64,000 nucleotides of DNA from positions 28,474,347 to 28,538,346 of the forward strand of contig OX344753.2 in NCBI GenBank assembly GCA_947034885.2. Reading direction: 5' to 3'. The stretch comes from Thuidium tamariscinum. Its lineage: Eukaryota > Streptophyta > Bryopsida > Hypnales > Thuidiaceae. The first letter of the stretch is position 1; each line of letters starts with the position of its first letter. Made by a program: the position numbers and the translations under genes. The notes beneath the pieces are model-generated. The model made no database searches, was not told the origin of the DNA, and was given only the letters and a program-made list of their open reading frames with translations. Below are positions 37,246-48,791 of this stretch, in pieces.

Positions 37246-38043
37246 ATATCTAGAATCTTCAAAAATAAGCATTTGGAATATCAAATAATTTTATTTTTAT
37301 TTTATTTTGGGATATGACTTACATTTAGTGGTCTGATAAATAAAAATAGAAAAATAAAAATTTAACAAATTGTCCATTACAATGCCTACAAATCCCAAAA
37401 ATTTGCAATTATTCTCACCACTATCAATAGATCCAAAAAATTTCAATTTCTTCATAAAGAACTCATTAGGAATATATTCTTTGCATGATCCCTTTGAGGT
37501 GCAAGAAATATTTTGTTTCTGTTTTAGGATCTTTATACTTGACCAAAATGAAGAAATTAGACAAACTTTGGAAGTTTTAATACAAAAATAATCTAAATAG
37601 CATGTTCAAAAAGTAATACCAATATAAGACTATTGCCGTTTCAAAATTAAACTCACATGTCTTTGAAAAGTTATAAATTTGAAGTTGAAAAAAATACATA
37701 GCTGGTAAGAATTATGTCCTAGAGTAAATGAACTGCTTAGGAGATTTTGATAAAGAGAAGACTACTATTAGAGTACAAGTGCTTTGGTGGAAAACAATCT
37801 TGGCTCCTTTTACAACTAGGAAGCAAATTAACTTAGAAGATTTGTCAAATGTTGGCATAGACCATGCTTTTTTATGGCACCATGGTAGTCTACTAGATTG
37901 GACCATTCAAAATAATGTCTTACTTTTTGCCAAATGAAAGTAATCCCTCTTGGCTTTTTCCTTGGAAACTTTTCATTTCTATTCAAAATATAGATGCAAT
38001 TGTTGAATTTCGATGAAAAAAGTGCACAAATATGCTTTTAAAG
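37246..38043. other. AT-rich intergenic DNA, no gene recognised
   Basis: Contains a small open frame at 37728-37937 (69 codons) with no recognisable motif. Probably transposon debris. Confidence 0.4.
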
Positions 38044-38230
38044 TATCATAACATTCAGTAGTACATTGTAACTCTACCTTTTCTCTACAGTGAAGGGTGT
38101 GGCATATTCCACACCCCACAGCCAATCATGTCTTCTTACATCAGTAGTTACTGATGAAACACTGTTGGGGTGTGGAATATTCCACATCCTTCAGAAGGCA
38201 GAGTCATCCAATGCTACTGAATGTTATGAT
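38044..38230. repeat. 187-bp foldback element (long hairpin)
   Basis: The ends ATCATAACATTCAGTAG and CTACTGAATGTTATGAT are perfect 17-bp inverted repeats. Pairing continues inward through tctacctt/aggcaga and gaagggtgtgg/ccacatccttc to a second palindromic block, ggtgtgg-atattccacacccca on both sides. The arms are ~80 bp around a short centre. It lies just upstream of the duplicated promoter block of receptor copy 2 and has no counterpart at copy 1. A MITE or a small-RNA-type hairpin are both possible. Confidence 0.7.
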
Positions 38231-38352
38231 TTCTTAGTCTTGAAAATGAATGGATGTCGAATTACAATCCTTCACTGCAAAATTTTAAGCGATTGCCATC
38301 TTGGCACTCAGTTTCAAAAACTAAAAAAAAGGACTGGCACAGACTGCACATT

Positions 38353-39294
38353 GCCCACTTGCCTGCGCACTTGATGAGATATGCTTTGTTGCATATTTTC
38401 TGTCAACTGGTTTCTGACGGACTGTGCCTACACCGAAGAAGATCAAGCACTGTCGGTATTCATCCCATCACCTCCACCATCGATCGAGGCTCTGCAATCG
38501 GGCTCAGTCTCGATCAACCGCTGAGATCGACGCTACCACTCTGCATGCCGAGAACAGAATTAAGACACACACTGACGCTAACTTCAATCTGACGGAGCAC
38601 CGTACCATCAAGAGTCTGCATGTTTGGTAATTAAGCACTATGGAGTAAATTAAATAGCTCCATCGACGTACGTAAGCTTAAGACGAGTAGCTGCGCCACC
38701 ACACTCTGACTACAGTAGTGACTACCACATCCCGCGTATATATATATAATAATTAATTAATTGATTGTCGTTTTGAACCCAAAGTCCGAGTACTTAATGC
38801 ATGCCTGAAAAAGGCTCCAGATCGCATGAATTGACGGATGCGTAGCCGACAGATCATATTAAATGCTACCAGATGAGGCCAGACCCCTTCCCGTCCTCAT
38901 CCTTAGCTTCAGTTGACGATATCGAGAATTATACAGCTGCAGTATGATCGACTTTAGCTTGCAATTGCTTGCACTTTATCACCTAGTTTCGCGAATTTGG
39001 AAGTAGATAGCTTGGTAATGTTATTTCTTGTACGTTACATACTGGTAACTGATCTGCGCTCAAAATCCACCGGTGAGGCTTTTAAATTCAACGAGTCACG
39101 TTGCTATTGGCTTGGTGAGGATCGATATATGTATCGATGTAGCTTACCGACGACTTCTGTGACTCCTCCGTGGTAGCGGTTGAGCATTTTTAGACCGTAC
39201 ATGTCGATTACATGCTAGCTAAGAGTTGCGTATCCCAGGCATTGCTCAGCATAATTATCCAGAGGCTCTAGCTGTTTCGATTCAGTATCAAGCG
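38353..39294 (+). promoter_or_regulatory. Duplicated upstream region of receptor kinase copy 2
   Basis: Counterpart of 18371-19094. Additional features here are a short (TA)n run (38735-38748) where copy 1 has attataattaatt, and ~190 extra bases near 38860-39050. Upstream in-frame ATG codons exist (39226), but copy 1 does not preserve that frame. Confidence 0.6.
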
Positions 39295-42200
39295 ATGGAG
39301 AGAGATGCGGACGCCAGGTTCAGGCCTAGGTGTTGCTGGAGTGTGGGGGTTGCCGTGCTCCTTCTTCGCTTCAGCTGCGGAGTGCCAACGGCATTGGCTC
39401 AGACTCAACCAGGTTTGATGTTAACCCGAACGGCAGTCACACTTCAGGTCGCATGTATGCAAAACGAACTGCAGTCTGTTGTAAATAGCGTCCTTAATTT
39501 GATGTTCAGAGCTTTGAGATTTTAGTTCGCCAAATAATCCGGCAATGGTCAGTAGTTGCGCATGGACGTGTTCAGGTGGATATATAATTCTGGAAGTACG
39601 GGTTGACAAATTAACAAAGCGTTTTCCTGTAAGTGATGGAGTCTCTTTTCACGGGAAGAAAAACTTTGGGAAAAGCCGCCGTAAGATGTCAGTGCCTGAT
39701 GTGATTTGAAAGAAGGCAATCAAGAGAATGTGTCATCTTACATAATTCCCAAACGCACGAATTTTCCTTCATCAGAATGAGCGCTCCACAGTTCTTAGGT
39801 TTCAGAGTTCGGCGGAACAGGGATGATCGTTAGCACGATATCGACCATGTCGCAGTAAAACCAAGGGGATATAATTCAGTACAATGACAATTCTCACAGG
39901 GTCATATTCATTTCGGATTTGACAGTGGTAAGTAAGTTTGACCAAGTCAAAATTTGAAACAACCCGTTCGTGAACTTCAGCTGGGAAGATTAATTGTCCG
40001 GACTCTGTTATCTTCAAGCTTCGCTTTGTTAATGTGGAAAATCTGAATGAACGAAACACGATAACATGGACAGCACATGAAAAAATGCATTTGCATTGTC
40101 AGAAGTAATGAAAAAGTCCGTCATTATGAAGAATGTTCAACCCGTAAAACTCTTGGACTACATACATTGTGCAGCGAGCTGGTTGTGATGTTATCTTGAT
40201 GATTGACTTCGGGATGTTTCTTTGGCAGCGGATTCTCTGAACATCGACTGTGGTGCAACCGAGGCGTACTTCGACGGACTCACCAATCTCACTTGGGTCC
40301 CGGATGCCGACTACATTTCCACCGGGAAAACCCACACTATAGAGGCAGTCCCCGAAGATGTCCTGAGTTTCACCGAGATGAAGACGCTCCGCTACTTCGA
40401 CGATCTTCGTCCCAAGCACTGCTTCACCTTGCCCGTGACCTCAGGCAGCACCTACTTGCTGCGGGCGACGTTCTTCTACGGCAACTACGACAACAAGAGT
40501 ACGCTACCGTCGTTTCAAATAGCAATCGACGCCAGCATTGTGGACAACGTGTCGACCCCATCTACGGGGTTTGTGTACAGCGAGTTCATTTATGTGGCGA
40601 AGGGGAACGTGACCTACTTGTGTCTGCTGCGGACGTCGCCGCTGTACTCGCCGCTCATCTCCGGAATCTCTCTGAAACTGGCTAATGAAATGACAGAGTT
40701 TTATACCGATAATTATGATCAGTTCCTGCAGCAAGGGATTGTCATGAGGACAATCGGGAGGACAAATTTCGGAGGAAAGGAAATGATACGGTACGCACTT
40801 TTCATTTTTGTTTTCACTCTGTTCAGCGAGAGCTACAATTCCCAGTTGCTGCAAACCTCTAAGTATCTGATGACATCTGAGAACAAGAAATCGATAGTTT
40901 AGACGATCGTGAAGTAATATTAAGTGTCTGAGATGTATGGCTGTCTTCTAAACAGTGATTGCAAAAATGCATGGCCCTGCCCATGTTCTAAGCTATTTAT
41001 TAGGTCAATCTCCAAGCTTTCTTTGACCCTGCAATTTATGTTCTAGCTTGTAGTTTTACCCTAAACCCTAAACCCTAAAAACCCTAAAGAAAACCCTACA
41101 AAACCCAGAACTAGTAGTATAATTGATGTGTCATCTCTAGAGGTTGTGCATGCATTGTATTAGTCGTTTCATTGGATTGTGCTTTCTGATCACGCAGAGC
41201 CCCCGATGATTACTACGACCGATATTGGACAGCTGAAGGCCTCGATTCCCTCTATTTGAAACGCACCCTTTCCCCAATGCAGAATCTGTCGACGAATTCG
41301 ACTTTTGTTAACTTTGTCAATTCCGCGAGTGGGCCTCCGTCAGCCGTGCTGCAAACGGGTATCACGAGCTCCGGCACTATCACATCGCTGCTGCTGCAGC
41401 CCGGGTCCAACGACAAGGTGACCTCGTGGTATGTGGTAGTTTGTTTTGCAGAAATCAACTCTACGGCCTCCTTCACTCGAAATTTCACACTTCAAGCTCC
41501 TGGCTACAAGTCCAACGTCGGCGTGGGTGGCACTTTCCTCAGGGTACATGAACACGAGATTTGGTCGACCAGGGAGTCGCTTATTGCACCAGATTCCACC
41601 ATGACCCTGACTCCCCTCGCAGATTCCATGGCTGGTCCTATTCTGACTTGTATGGAGTTTTTTGCAAGGTCCGATCCTCAACTGGAGAAAACAACTAGTC
41701 GAGATGGTGAGTCCCGTGCAACTACTGCTCTTCATTACCATTAATGTAAAGTCTCCATTCACCACACAGGTGACCTTGGAACCTTCAATACAACTTGCAC
41801 CATCTAACGTTTTGCATATTTAGTTTGTGTTAAGCTAGAAGTCCTCTGCAGAAGACTAATAAATGCTCATAGATTATATATTTTCACAAGTAGCACAAAC
41901 CAAACCCGGAATCAAATCTCACATGCGTGGTCACTGAACTCTAATGTGTTTAATGGAGTCTGCCAAATTAAATGAGATTCACACAAGCATCATTGAAGTT
42001 GGGACCCTACAGTAACAAAAGTTCGATGGACATGTAATTCTGTGCAGCACTGGCTATTGAAGACATCAAGAAGAACATGAAACTGATGGAATGGTCCGGT
42101 GACCCATGTCTGCCTGTACCGCATTCCTGGATTACTTGCAGTCCCGGCTCTCATCCTCAGATTACTGCTGTGTGAGTAGACTTGCTTGTAATTGTGGCGG

Positions 42201-45200
42201 ACAGTCAGTGAGGTGGTGCTGTGGTAGAATGTCGAGAGTCAGTTGATAGTGATGCGAGTCGTAGGAGATGGAAATGAATTTTGAAAAGTCACACATATTT
42301 TTCGTTCTCTAATTAATTCACATATTTATGTCTCGTCCAAGGGAAAGATAGTTTGCAGTAATAGATTGTGAAATCGTCGTCTCCTGGCCCTGGTATTAGG
42401 TCTGCTATTACAATGTCTTGGCAATTCTTGGTGAGGATGTGCAGAAATCTTTCAGGATTTCAGCTGGAGAGTACGATTCCAGTCGGTTTCGCCAGTCTCT
42501 TTGGTCTGACCACCTTGTAAGTAGTCCAACTCCTATTTCATTGGAAGCTGTTTTAGGGTTTTGGGGTTGACGGTGAGTATTTGCAAAAACTCTGGCTATA
42601 TTCGTCAAAATGGAGAGATTCAGTGTGCCATGATTAAATTTCAAAATTCTGTTGCTCTAGAGCATACCACCTTCCCATGTATGGCCATGAAAATCAACCT
42701 CAGTTTGGATAATAACCTATTCAGGCACGAGAATTCCATATTATTAAGTTCTACAAGTTTCATATAACAAATCATGGAGTGTCACAAAACAAGGAAGCCC
42801 ACACGTCCAGCGCGCATTTCCTCAACTTTTCTACTCAAAGGAGACCTTGAAATGAAGCTCTTTAATGTACCTTTTACTTCGTTGTCAATTGCACGTTTCA
42901 TGTTCTGATGCTTTTGATGTATGTCAATTGATGTATCTCAGGATCTTGGACGACAACAACTTCAGTGGCTCTCTACCAGCGTGGCTGACAACTTTAACAA
43001 ACCTGAGAACCTTGTGAGTTACGATCTTCCTTCTGTGAACGAGATTACAAGATTAGCAGGCCCGGGCTTGATCTGAAGCTTATATCCACGCCCTTCCATT
43101 CTTAGTTTGTTCCATCCAAGTAGAAGCTCCAGATGACATTTATGTTGGATGACTGATTGAGATCTTCCTGAAATCATAATTGCAGGTCCGTCCGGAATAA
43201 TAACTTCAGTGGTCCAGTTCCAGATGCGCTTCTTTCGGCTGATTCTTTGATAACGTTCAAGTAAGTTCTCGCATACGTTTGAAGGCAGTGTTGATCAGAC
43301 ATGTAATAGCATAAGATTGAGGCATGAGACCATGCACTACCTCACTTATTAGCAGTTTACATGGTAAAGATTTCAAGTACGGATTAGGATTCTTTTGTGA
43401 CACTAACCATACATGAACTCCACACTATAGCAGATTGCAATTTGATTCACGCAGATTTAAAATAGAAGTGAAATATTGAAATGAAAACTTCTGACTGTTT
43501 TCCGAGCTTTACGAAGCAGCACGAATTGATTTGATACAACGAGCCCTCAATCATGACAGATGAGGTCATGATTTGAGATCCAAAAGACTGTTATTTGAAG
43601 TTGGGTTCTCGTGCAAAAAAAATTGAAAACATTGCAGACTAAATTATCTGTGTCCGAATTGTGAAAACCCTGAATTAAAAGGTGTGCCTGCGTGTCAGCG
43701 GAATGGAATCGCCACCATCCCTACCGCAGGAGCCGTCGTAATGGCTCCCATGCATACTCTTTCGTGATTTTAAGTGAAACTGTTTGATGAATTTGATACT
43801 TGATGTCCAGGTATAGGCCTGGGAATCTTCTCTTAACTGGTAAAGGAGGCAGCCCGCTCGGCAGCCAGTGTGACAATTGCCATGGCAAATCGAGCAGTGC
43901 AGCCATCGTTGGTTCTATTGTAGGCGGTGTTGCTGGACTCACATTCATTATTGCAATAGCCATTGTTGCCTACTATCGATACCGATTGCAACGTAAAGTA
44001 CCGAATCCGTCTGACGATGAAGGGACAAGCATGATGAGTAAGCATCGGTTCAATTGCAAGCAACAACTATTTTGAAGTACATAGAGTTTGCATTTCATTT
44101 GTACATGCTTAATCTGCTAATTGCTTTTGATCCACAATTAGAAGAGATTCAATTCCTCTTCTTTTAGTTAGCAAATGCCTTCCAACTCCTTTGCAACACT
44201 CTTCATTCATGAAATTGGGTCATTGCAAGAGGCCAAGATAAAACTCATTCTCTTGTTGGATGTGTATGATCAACGTGCAGAAATTGCCACCTCGGGTGGT
44301 GCCAAGGCATACTCACTTGCAGAAGTCAAGGTTGCAACAAGTAACTTCAACAAAGAAATTGGGAAAGGAGGATTTGGCCCTGTGTACTACGGGAAGTTTC
44401 TTGATGGGCAAGAGGTGGCAGTCAAGGTTGCCGATGGATCTTCCAAGCAAGGAGAAAAGGAGTTCTTCAATGAGGTTTGCTAATTATCTATATAGCCACC
44501 CACGGAATGATCAATTTGAGAAACCAGGTTGCTTTTACGATACTGACGTCTGGGACCCAGTACATGATGGTTTAGGGATTCAACTCTGATTATCCCGTAA
44601 TTAAGTCGTGTTTTGCTTGATGTTTCGCAACAAACTAGGGCCGACCAACTGTCTACTTCAATTGAAAATAGTATTCGGAACATTGAAGTTTGGAGATGGC
44701 GTTGGACTGAGCTACGTGCGTTGCTTTTTTTTCTAGGTCGATGTGCTGTCGCGGGTGCACCACAAGAACCTGGTAGCCTTGCTGGGATACTGCCAAGGAC
44801 ACAAGCCAATCCTGATCTACGAGTACATGCACAATGGCTCCTTATTCGATCACTTACATGGTGAGATGAAATTGTTCCTCCTGCACTCTCATCGATCCAT
44901 GCAATTTTAGGACCCACGTAGACACATACAGAACTCTAAACCCTGAACCCTAATTCCTTGATCTACCCTAAAATCCTAATCCTTGCTTGATTACTAGTAC
45001 GCTTGAAGTTTCACTTTTATTAAGGGGTGATTACCATTTGCTTGTCGACTTGAAGTTGAATAAGCAAGCGATTTCAAGCGCACTGAGAAAGTCTAGTTTT
45101 TTGACAATTGGATACGATCTACGATGATACAGGCACTTCAGGGAGAGTCAGCCAGCTTGATTGGAGAACCCGCCTACGCATCGCCTTGAACGCAGCTCAA

Positions 45201-47103
45201 GGTAGAAATTTAACCAGATGCATGCTCAATTGAAACAGGAACCCTGTCACACTCTCACTGCAAAGTTTTTCACGTCTTCTCGCTTGCGCGAATTGATCGA
45301 GTGTAGGGCCGATGCAAACCCTCCTCAACTCGTATGCAGCTCTTTTAAACCGGAAAATTTGTGCAGAGCGAGTTCGGGGCATGGAAGGTAATTCGTGCCT
45401 CCAGATTAATTAGCTAGCTGATGGAGGTGAATGGATTCCTGTGCAGGCTTGGCGTATCTGCACACAGGGTGCAGTCCGAGTTTCATCCACCGGGATGTGA
45501 AGAGCAACAACATTCTGCTCACGTCGAAATTGGACGCCAAAGTGGCGGACTTCGGACTGACCAAGTTGATGGGGGAAGCTGAAGACACCAGAGTCATCAC
45601 CGACGTCATGGGAACAGCCGGCTACCTGGACCCCGAGTAAGCACCCTGCAAAACCCTAATATCCAGGAGCACCAATATATACATGCCTTCTAGCATCAAT
45701 GTGATGGATTGTGTAGAGAATGAATTTGTAGATGAATAATAATTTAAAATAGTTCAAAAATGGATTTTCGATGGATTTTGCTGTTTGACACATGAGAATG
45801 AAGTTTTAGAGTACTTAGAATGAACACCAACATATACCATTCTCTCTCATGACTGTTATTGGAGTCTAATTTGTAGTTGTAGAGATAGTTTTTGTTGGAC
45901 ATTTAAAAGCAATTCTTGCAATTACATGGTTCAATTTATCAATGATTTAGATTGATCAATTTAGAGGAGACTTTGAAGTACATGGTATGCATGCATCTTC
46001 TTAGTCTTCATGGCTTTCAATTATCATGTATTATTTTAAAGACTTTTGTTCATTGCAGGTACTATACAACTCAATATTTGTCTTCCAAAAGTGATGTGTA
46101 TAGTTTTGGGATTGTACTCTTGGAGCTTATCACCGGACGTATGCCTATTGATGAATCAGCTATAGCTACACAAAGGAATCCTCACATCATGCATTGGGTA
46201 AGTTGCCTGATCCTAATTTTAATTGATATTCTTACTTCTATATACTAAGTCATTCTATGCACTTGGAGAAAGGAGGTCTTGGGCTACCAACCTTTGGTAT
46301 TGTAGCTTGACATCTCCAAATTCTTTTTTTTAATTTGCAAAGATAAAGGCATTCAATAGGTTAAAGCAAACTAGTGTTTCTTATAATGAATTTGTTGCAT
46401 TCAAATAACTAACTTTGATCTTATTCATTCAAATGACATGTTTCAAAGTATCCAAATTGTAATGTTGAAATGCTTAAAGTGGAAAAACAAAGAAATATTG
46501 ATTGGTATTTCTATTAACACAAATTTTGTTGAAATACTCCTATGTATAACTAATTTAGAGATTATTTTTTAACAAAAATTATGCATGAAGTCTCCTAACC
46601 CATGAAGAGTTAAGAGTGTTGATATGAATGTGTTTTTAACTAACTTGTATCTAAGTTCTTTCCTAAAGAGAAGGAAAATGCAAGATGAAGCCTAAATTAA
46701 GAATTAAACTTAAGCTCTCACTATACATCCATTGAATAAGTATAAAAGCTCAAACAATAACTAATAAATTGATCATTAATTCCTTCATTTTGCACTTGAA
46801 TTTTGTTTTCAGGTTCGAGGGAGTCTCCAAAATGGTGACATCGATTCCATATTGGATCCTACATTGAAAGATTCAAATCCTTGCAAAGAAGCAATATGGA
46901 AAGTTGTTGACATTGCAATGCAAAGTGTAGAGCCCAAAGGTGTGCATAGGCCATCAATGAAGGATGTGGTGCAAGAGCTTCAAGGTGTTGTGACAATAGA
47001 AGGAATTAGAATGTCACCCTTACAAACCCCATTGCACTCTAACTTTTCAAATAACTCTTCAAATTTTCAACATGGATCTACATGTTATCCTAGGCCAGTC
47101 TAA
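39295..47103 (+). CDS. Malectin-like LRR receptor kinase, copy 2
   Basis: Fourteen exons, same phases as copy 1: 39295-39412, 40229-40790, 41198-41706, 42048-42171, 42445-42516, 42942-43013, 43186-43260, 43811-44037, 44281-44474, 44737-44860, 45133-45201, 45447-45636, 46059-46197, 46813-47103. The product is 921 aa. The signal peptide is two residues longer, with the same ALA end. The domains are malectin-like ectodomain, GDPCLPVP cap, three LRR exons, transmembrane helix ~541-566, and kinase with GKGGFG, Lys635, HRD Asp732 and DFG Asp750 all present. The first malectin half is almost identical to copy 1. The second half (exon 3) differs strongly, for example at [14 protein letters not shown] versus [14 protein letters not shown], suggesting a different or altered ligand. 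Exons 11-12 and the intron between are identical to copy 1. The C-terminal tail is 20 residues longer and Asn/Ser-rich after a 1-nt indel relative to copy 1. An in-frame upstream ATG at 39226 exists; the start at 39295 was chosen because copy 1 shares it and a signal peptide follows directly. Confidence 0.92.
41056..41103 (+). repeat. Interstitial telomere-like repeats, intron 2 of copy 2
   Basis: Several near-perfect CCCTAAA units in tandem (accctaaaccctaaaccct, then decayed units). At the equivalent position to the weaker array in copy 1. Confidence 0.8.
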
Positions 47104-48791
47104 GTAGGGAGTGGGAAATGGTGTAGCTAGTGAAGAATAGTAGTAATGAAGTTACTTGTGTTGCAATGAAAGTTTTGAGTGAAAATCCCTCCACCAAAAA
47201 CTTCATCTATTTTAGAGGGATTGATGGAGTTGAGAACCATAGTATCTATAGACTAAAATTGTTTGTACTAGGTTTGTAAAAGAATGTAATAAAAAAAACC
47301 CAAGGAAGTCGACTACAAGGTTGTATCCAATGATCCCAAAACTAGCTAAGTTTCGCTCATTTTCTACTTAATTTTTTCATGCCCTTTGTATAAATTTAAA
47401 AAATTCTTCCAAAAATGAACATTTGTCTAAAAACCTTGAATCTATTTTGAGATCAATAGTTGTATCCTTGTAGTATTGTTTTTTCTATCAATAAGATCTT
47501 TCCCACACTTTTTCACATATAATTGTTGTTAGTATAATATCTCTTCCCCTTGTGTTCAAAATGAAAAATTTGTTGCATCCTCTATCTAAGTTAGGCTCCA
47601 AACCTTTAGAAAATTGTTGTTAGATGTATGTGATTAAAAAGCAAGAAATACTTCTATTGCAAATCCATTACATGGGAGAGAAGTGAGGGAAGAAGTGGGG
47701 GAAGAAGCAAGTGTGATATAATAATTTTTGTTTTGCAAATGCCAAGAATAAGATATAACATCAATACAAACAAGTTCTTATTATGTGGCAAGTTTTGACT
47801 AGTAAAAACTATATTAGAATTCCAACCATTGACCTTATCTATGTGACCTTGAACTCAAGCATTAAGTCTGCTAATAAAAGTAGAGTTGTAATATATTTGT
47901 AAGATTTGTTGTTTCTTATGTGTATTTTTAGATGTCAAGGCAACTAAATGGCTTAGCTTTCATGTTTTGAAATTATATTAAGTAATGGCAATGCAACTCA
48001 AATCACAAAGAACAACCCTAAGCATTGATGTGACTTGGTAATTCTTGACTTGAGATTATTCTTCATAGTTTGGGTTGCTTTACAATTCTGTAATCCATAA
48101 CCTTAACAAAACCATTTCTATCAAGGTGGCAACCAAACATTAGATATAAAGAAGATTGCTATATATCATTAAGTTTTCTTAAAGTTGTCCACATGAATAT
48201 TACTTAAATGAATTCTAGTTTTCACAATATCCATCATCCACCTACTCACCTAGTGGATAATTGGACGCTTAAATAATCATGAATGTCTTCACAATAAAGA
48301 GTACCTCTCGACACCATACTCATGGTGCGGCTCTTTCAATGCCATTAAATACCGAGGCAACTACACTGAGGCTCTAACCCTATAGAGCTAGCTCACTTTT
48401 CTAATGAGGCAGCTACTCAAACTTCCTAGAGTCAAAGCAGTACCTTCTCAAATTTGGTTCAAGGCCAACAAACGCAACCTTGGTTTTTCAAAGTGACTGA
48501 ATGCCAAGCTACGCTCCCTCCCTCCCCAAGCGCAGCTCCATAACTATTCTGTCACGAGAATTTTTTTTATTACTAATGAAGACGACCTTTCATAACTCAC
48601 ACTAATTTACACGGGCATGATGGCCCAGGATATCAGGGGTACCTTCATAGATACTCCAAATCAATATGAGAAGGGAAGAAATCAAAAAATGGACTGAAGC
48701 ACTTTACAAAGGCCTGGCAACTTCAGAGTCAAAACTGGCCTCAATGTCTCTCTCTCTCTCTTCCAACTACGCAAACTAAACTAAACTGAAC
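47104..48791. other. Duplicated 3' flank, then intergenic DNA
   Basis: To ~47540 it is homologous to 27406-27770 (3' UTR and flank). The rest shows no gene. The last ~450 bases before 48792 are less AT-rich and probably include the 3' UTR of the convergent histidine kinase gene, with a short CT microsatellite near 48749-48764. Confidence 0.5.

Noticed and set aside
37728-37937. 69-codon open frame as a small gene
   Set aside because: No start context, motif or homologous partner elsewhere in the window; isolated in transposon-rich DNA.
40504-40854. Minus-strand open frame across receptor copy 2 exon 2
   Set aside because: Antisense to a clearly coding exon; no family resemblance.
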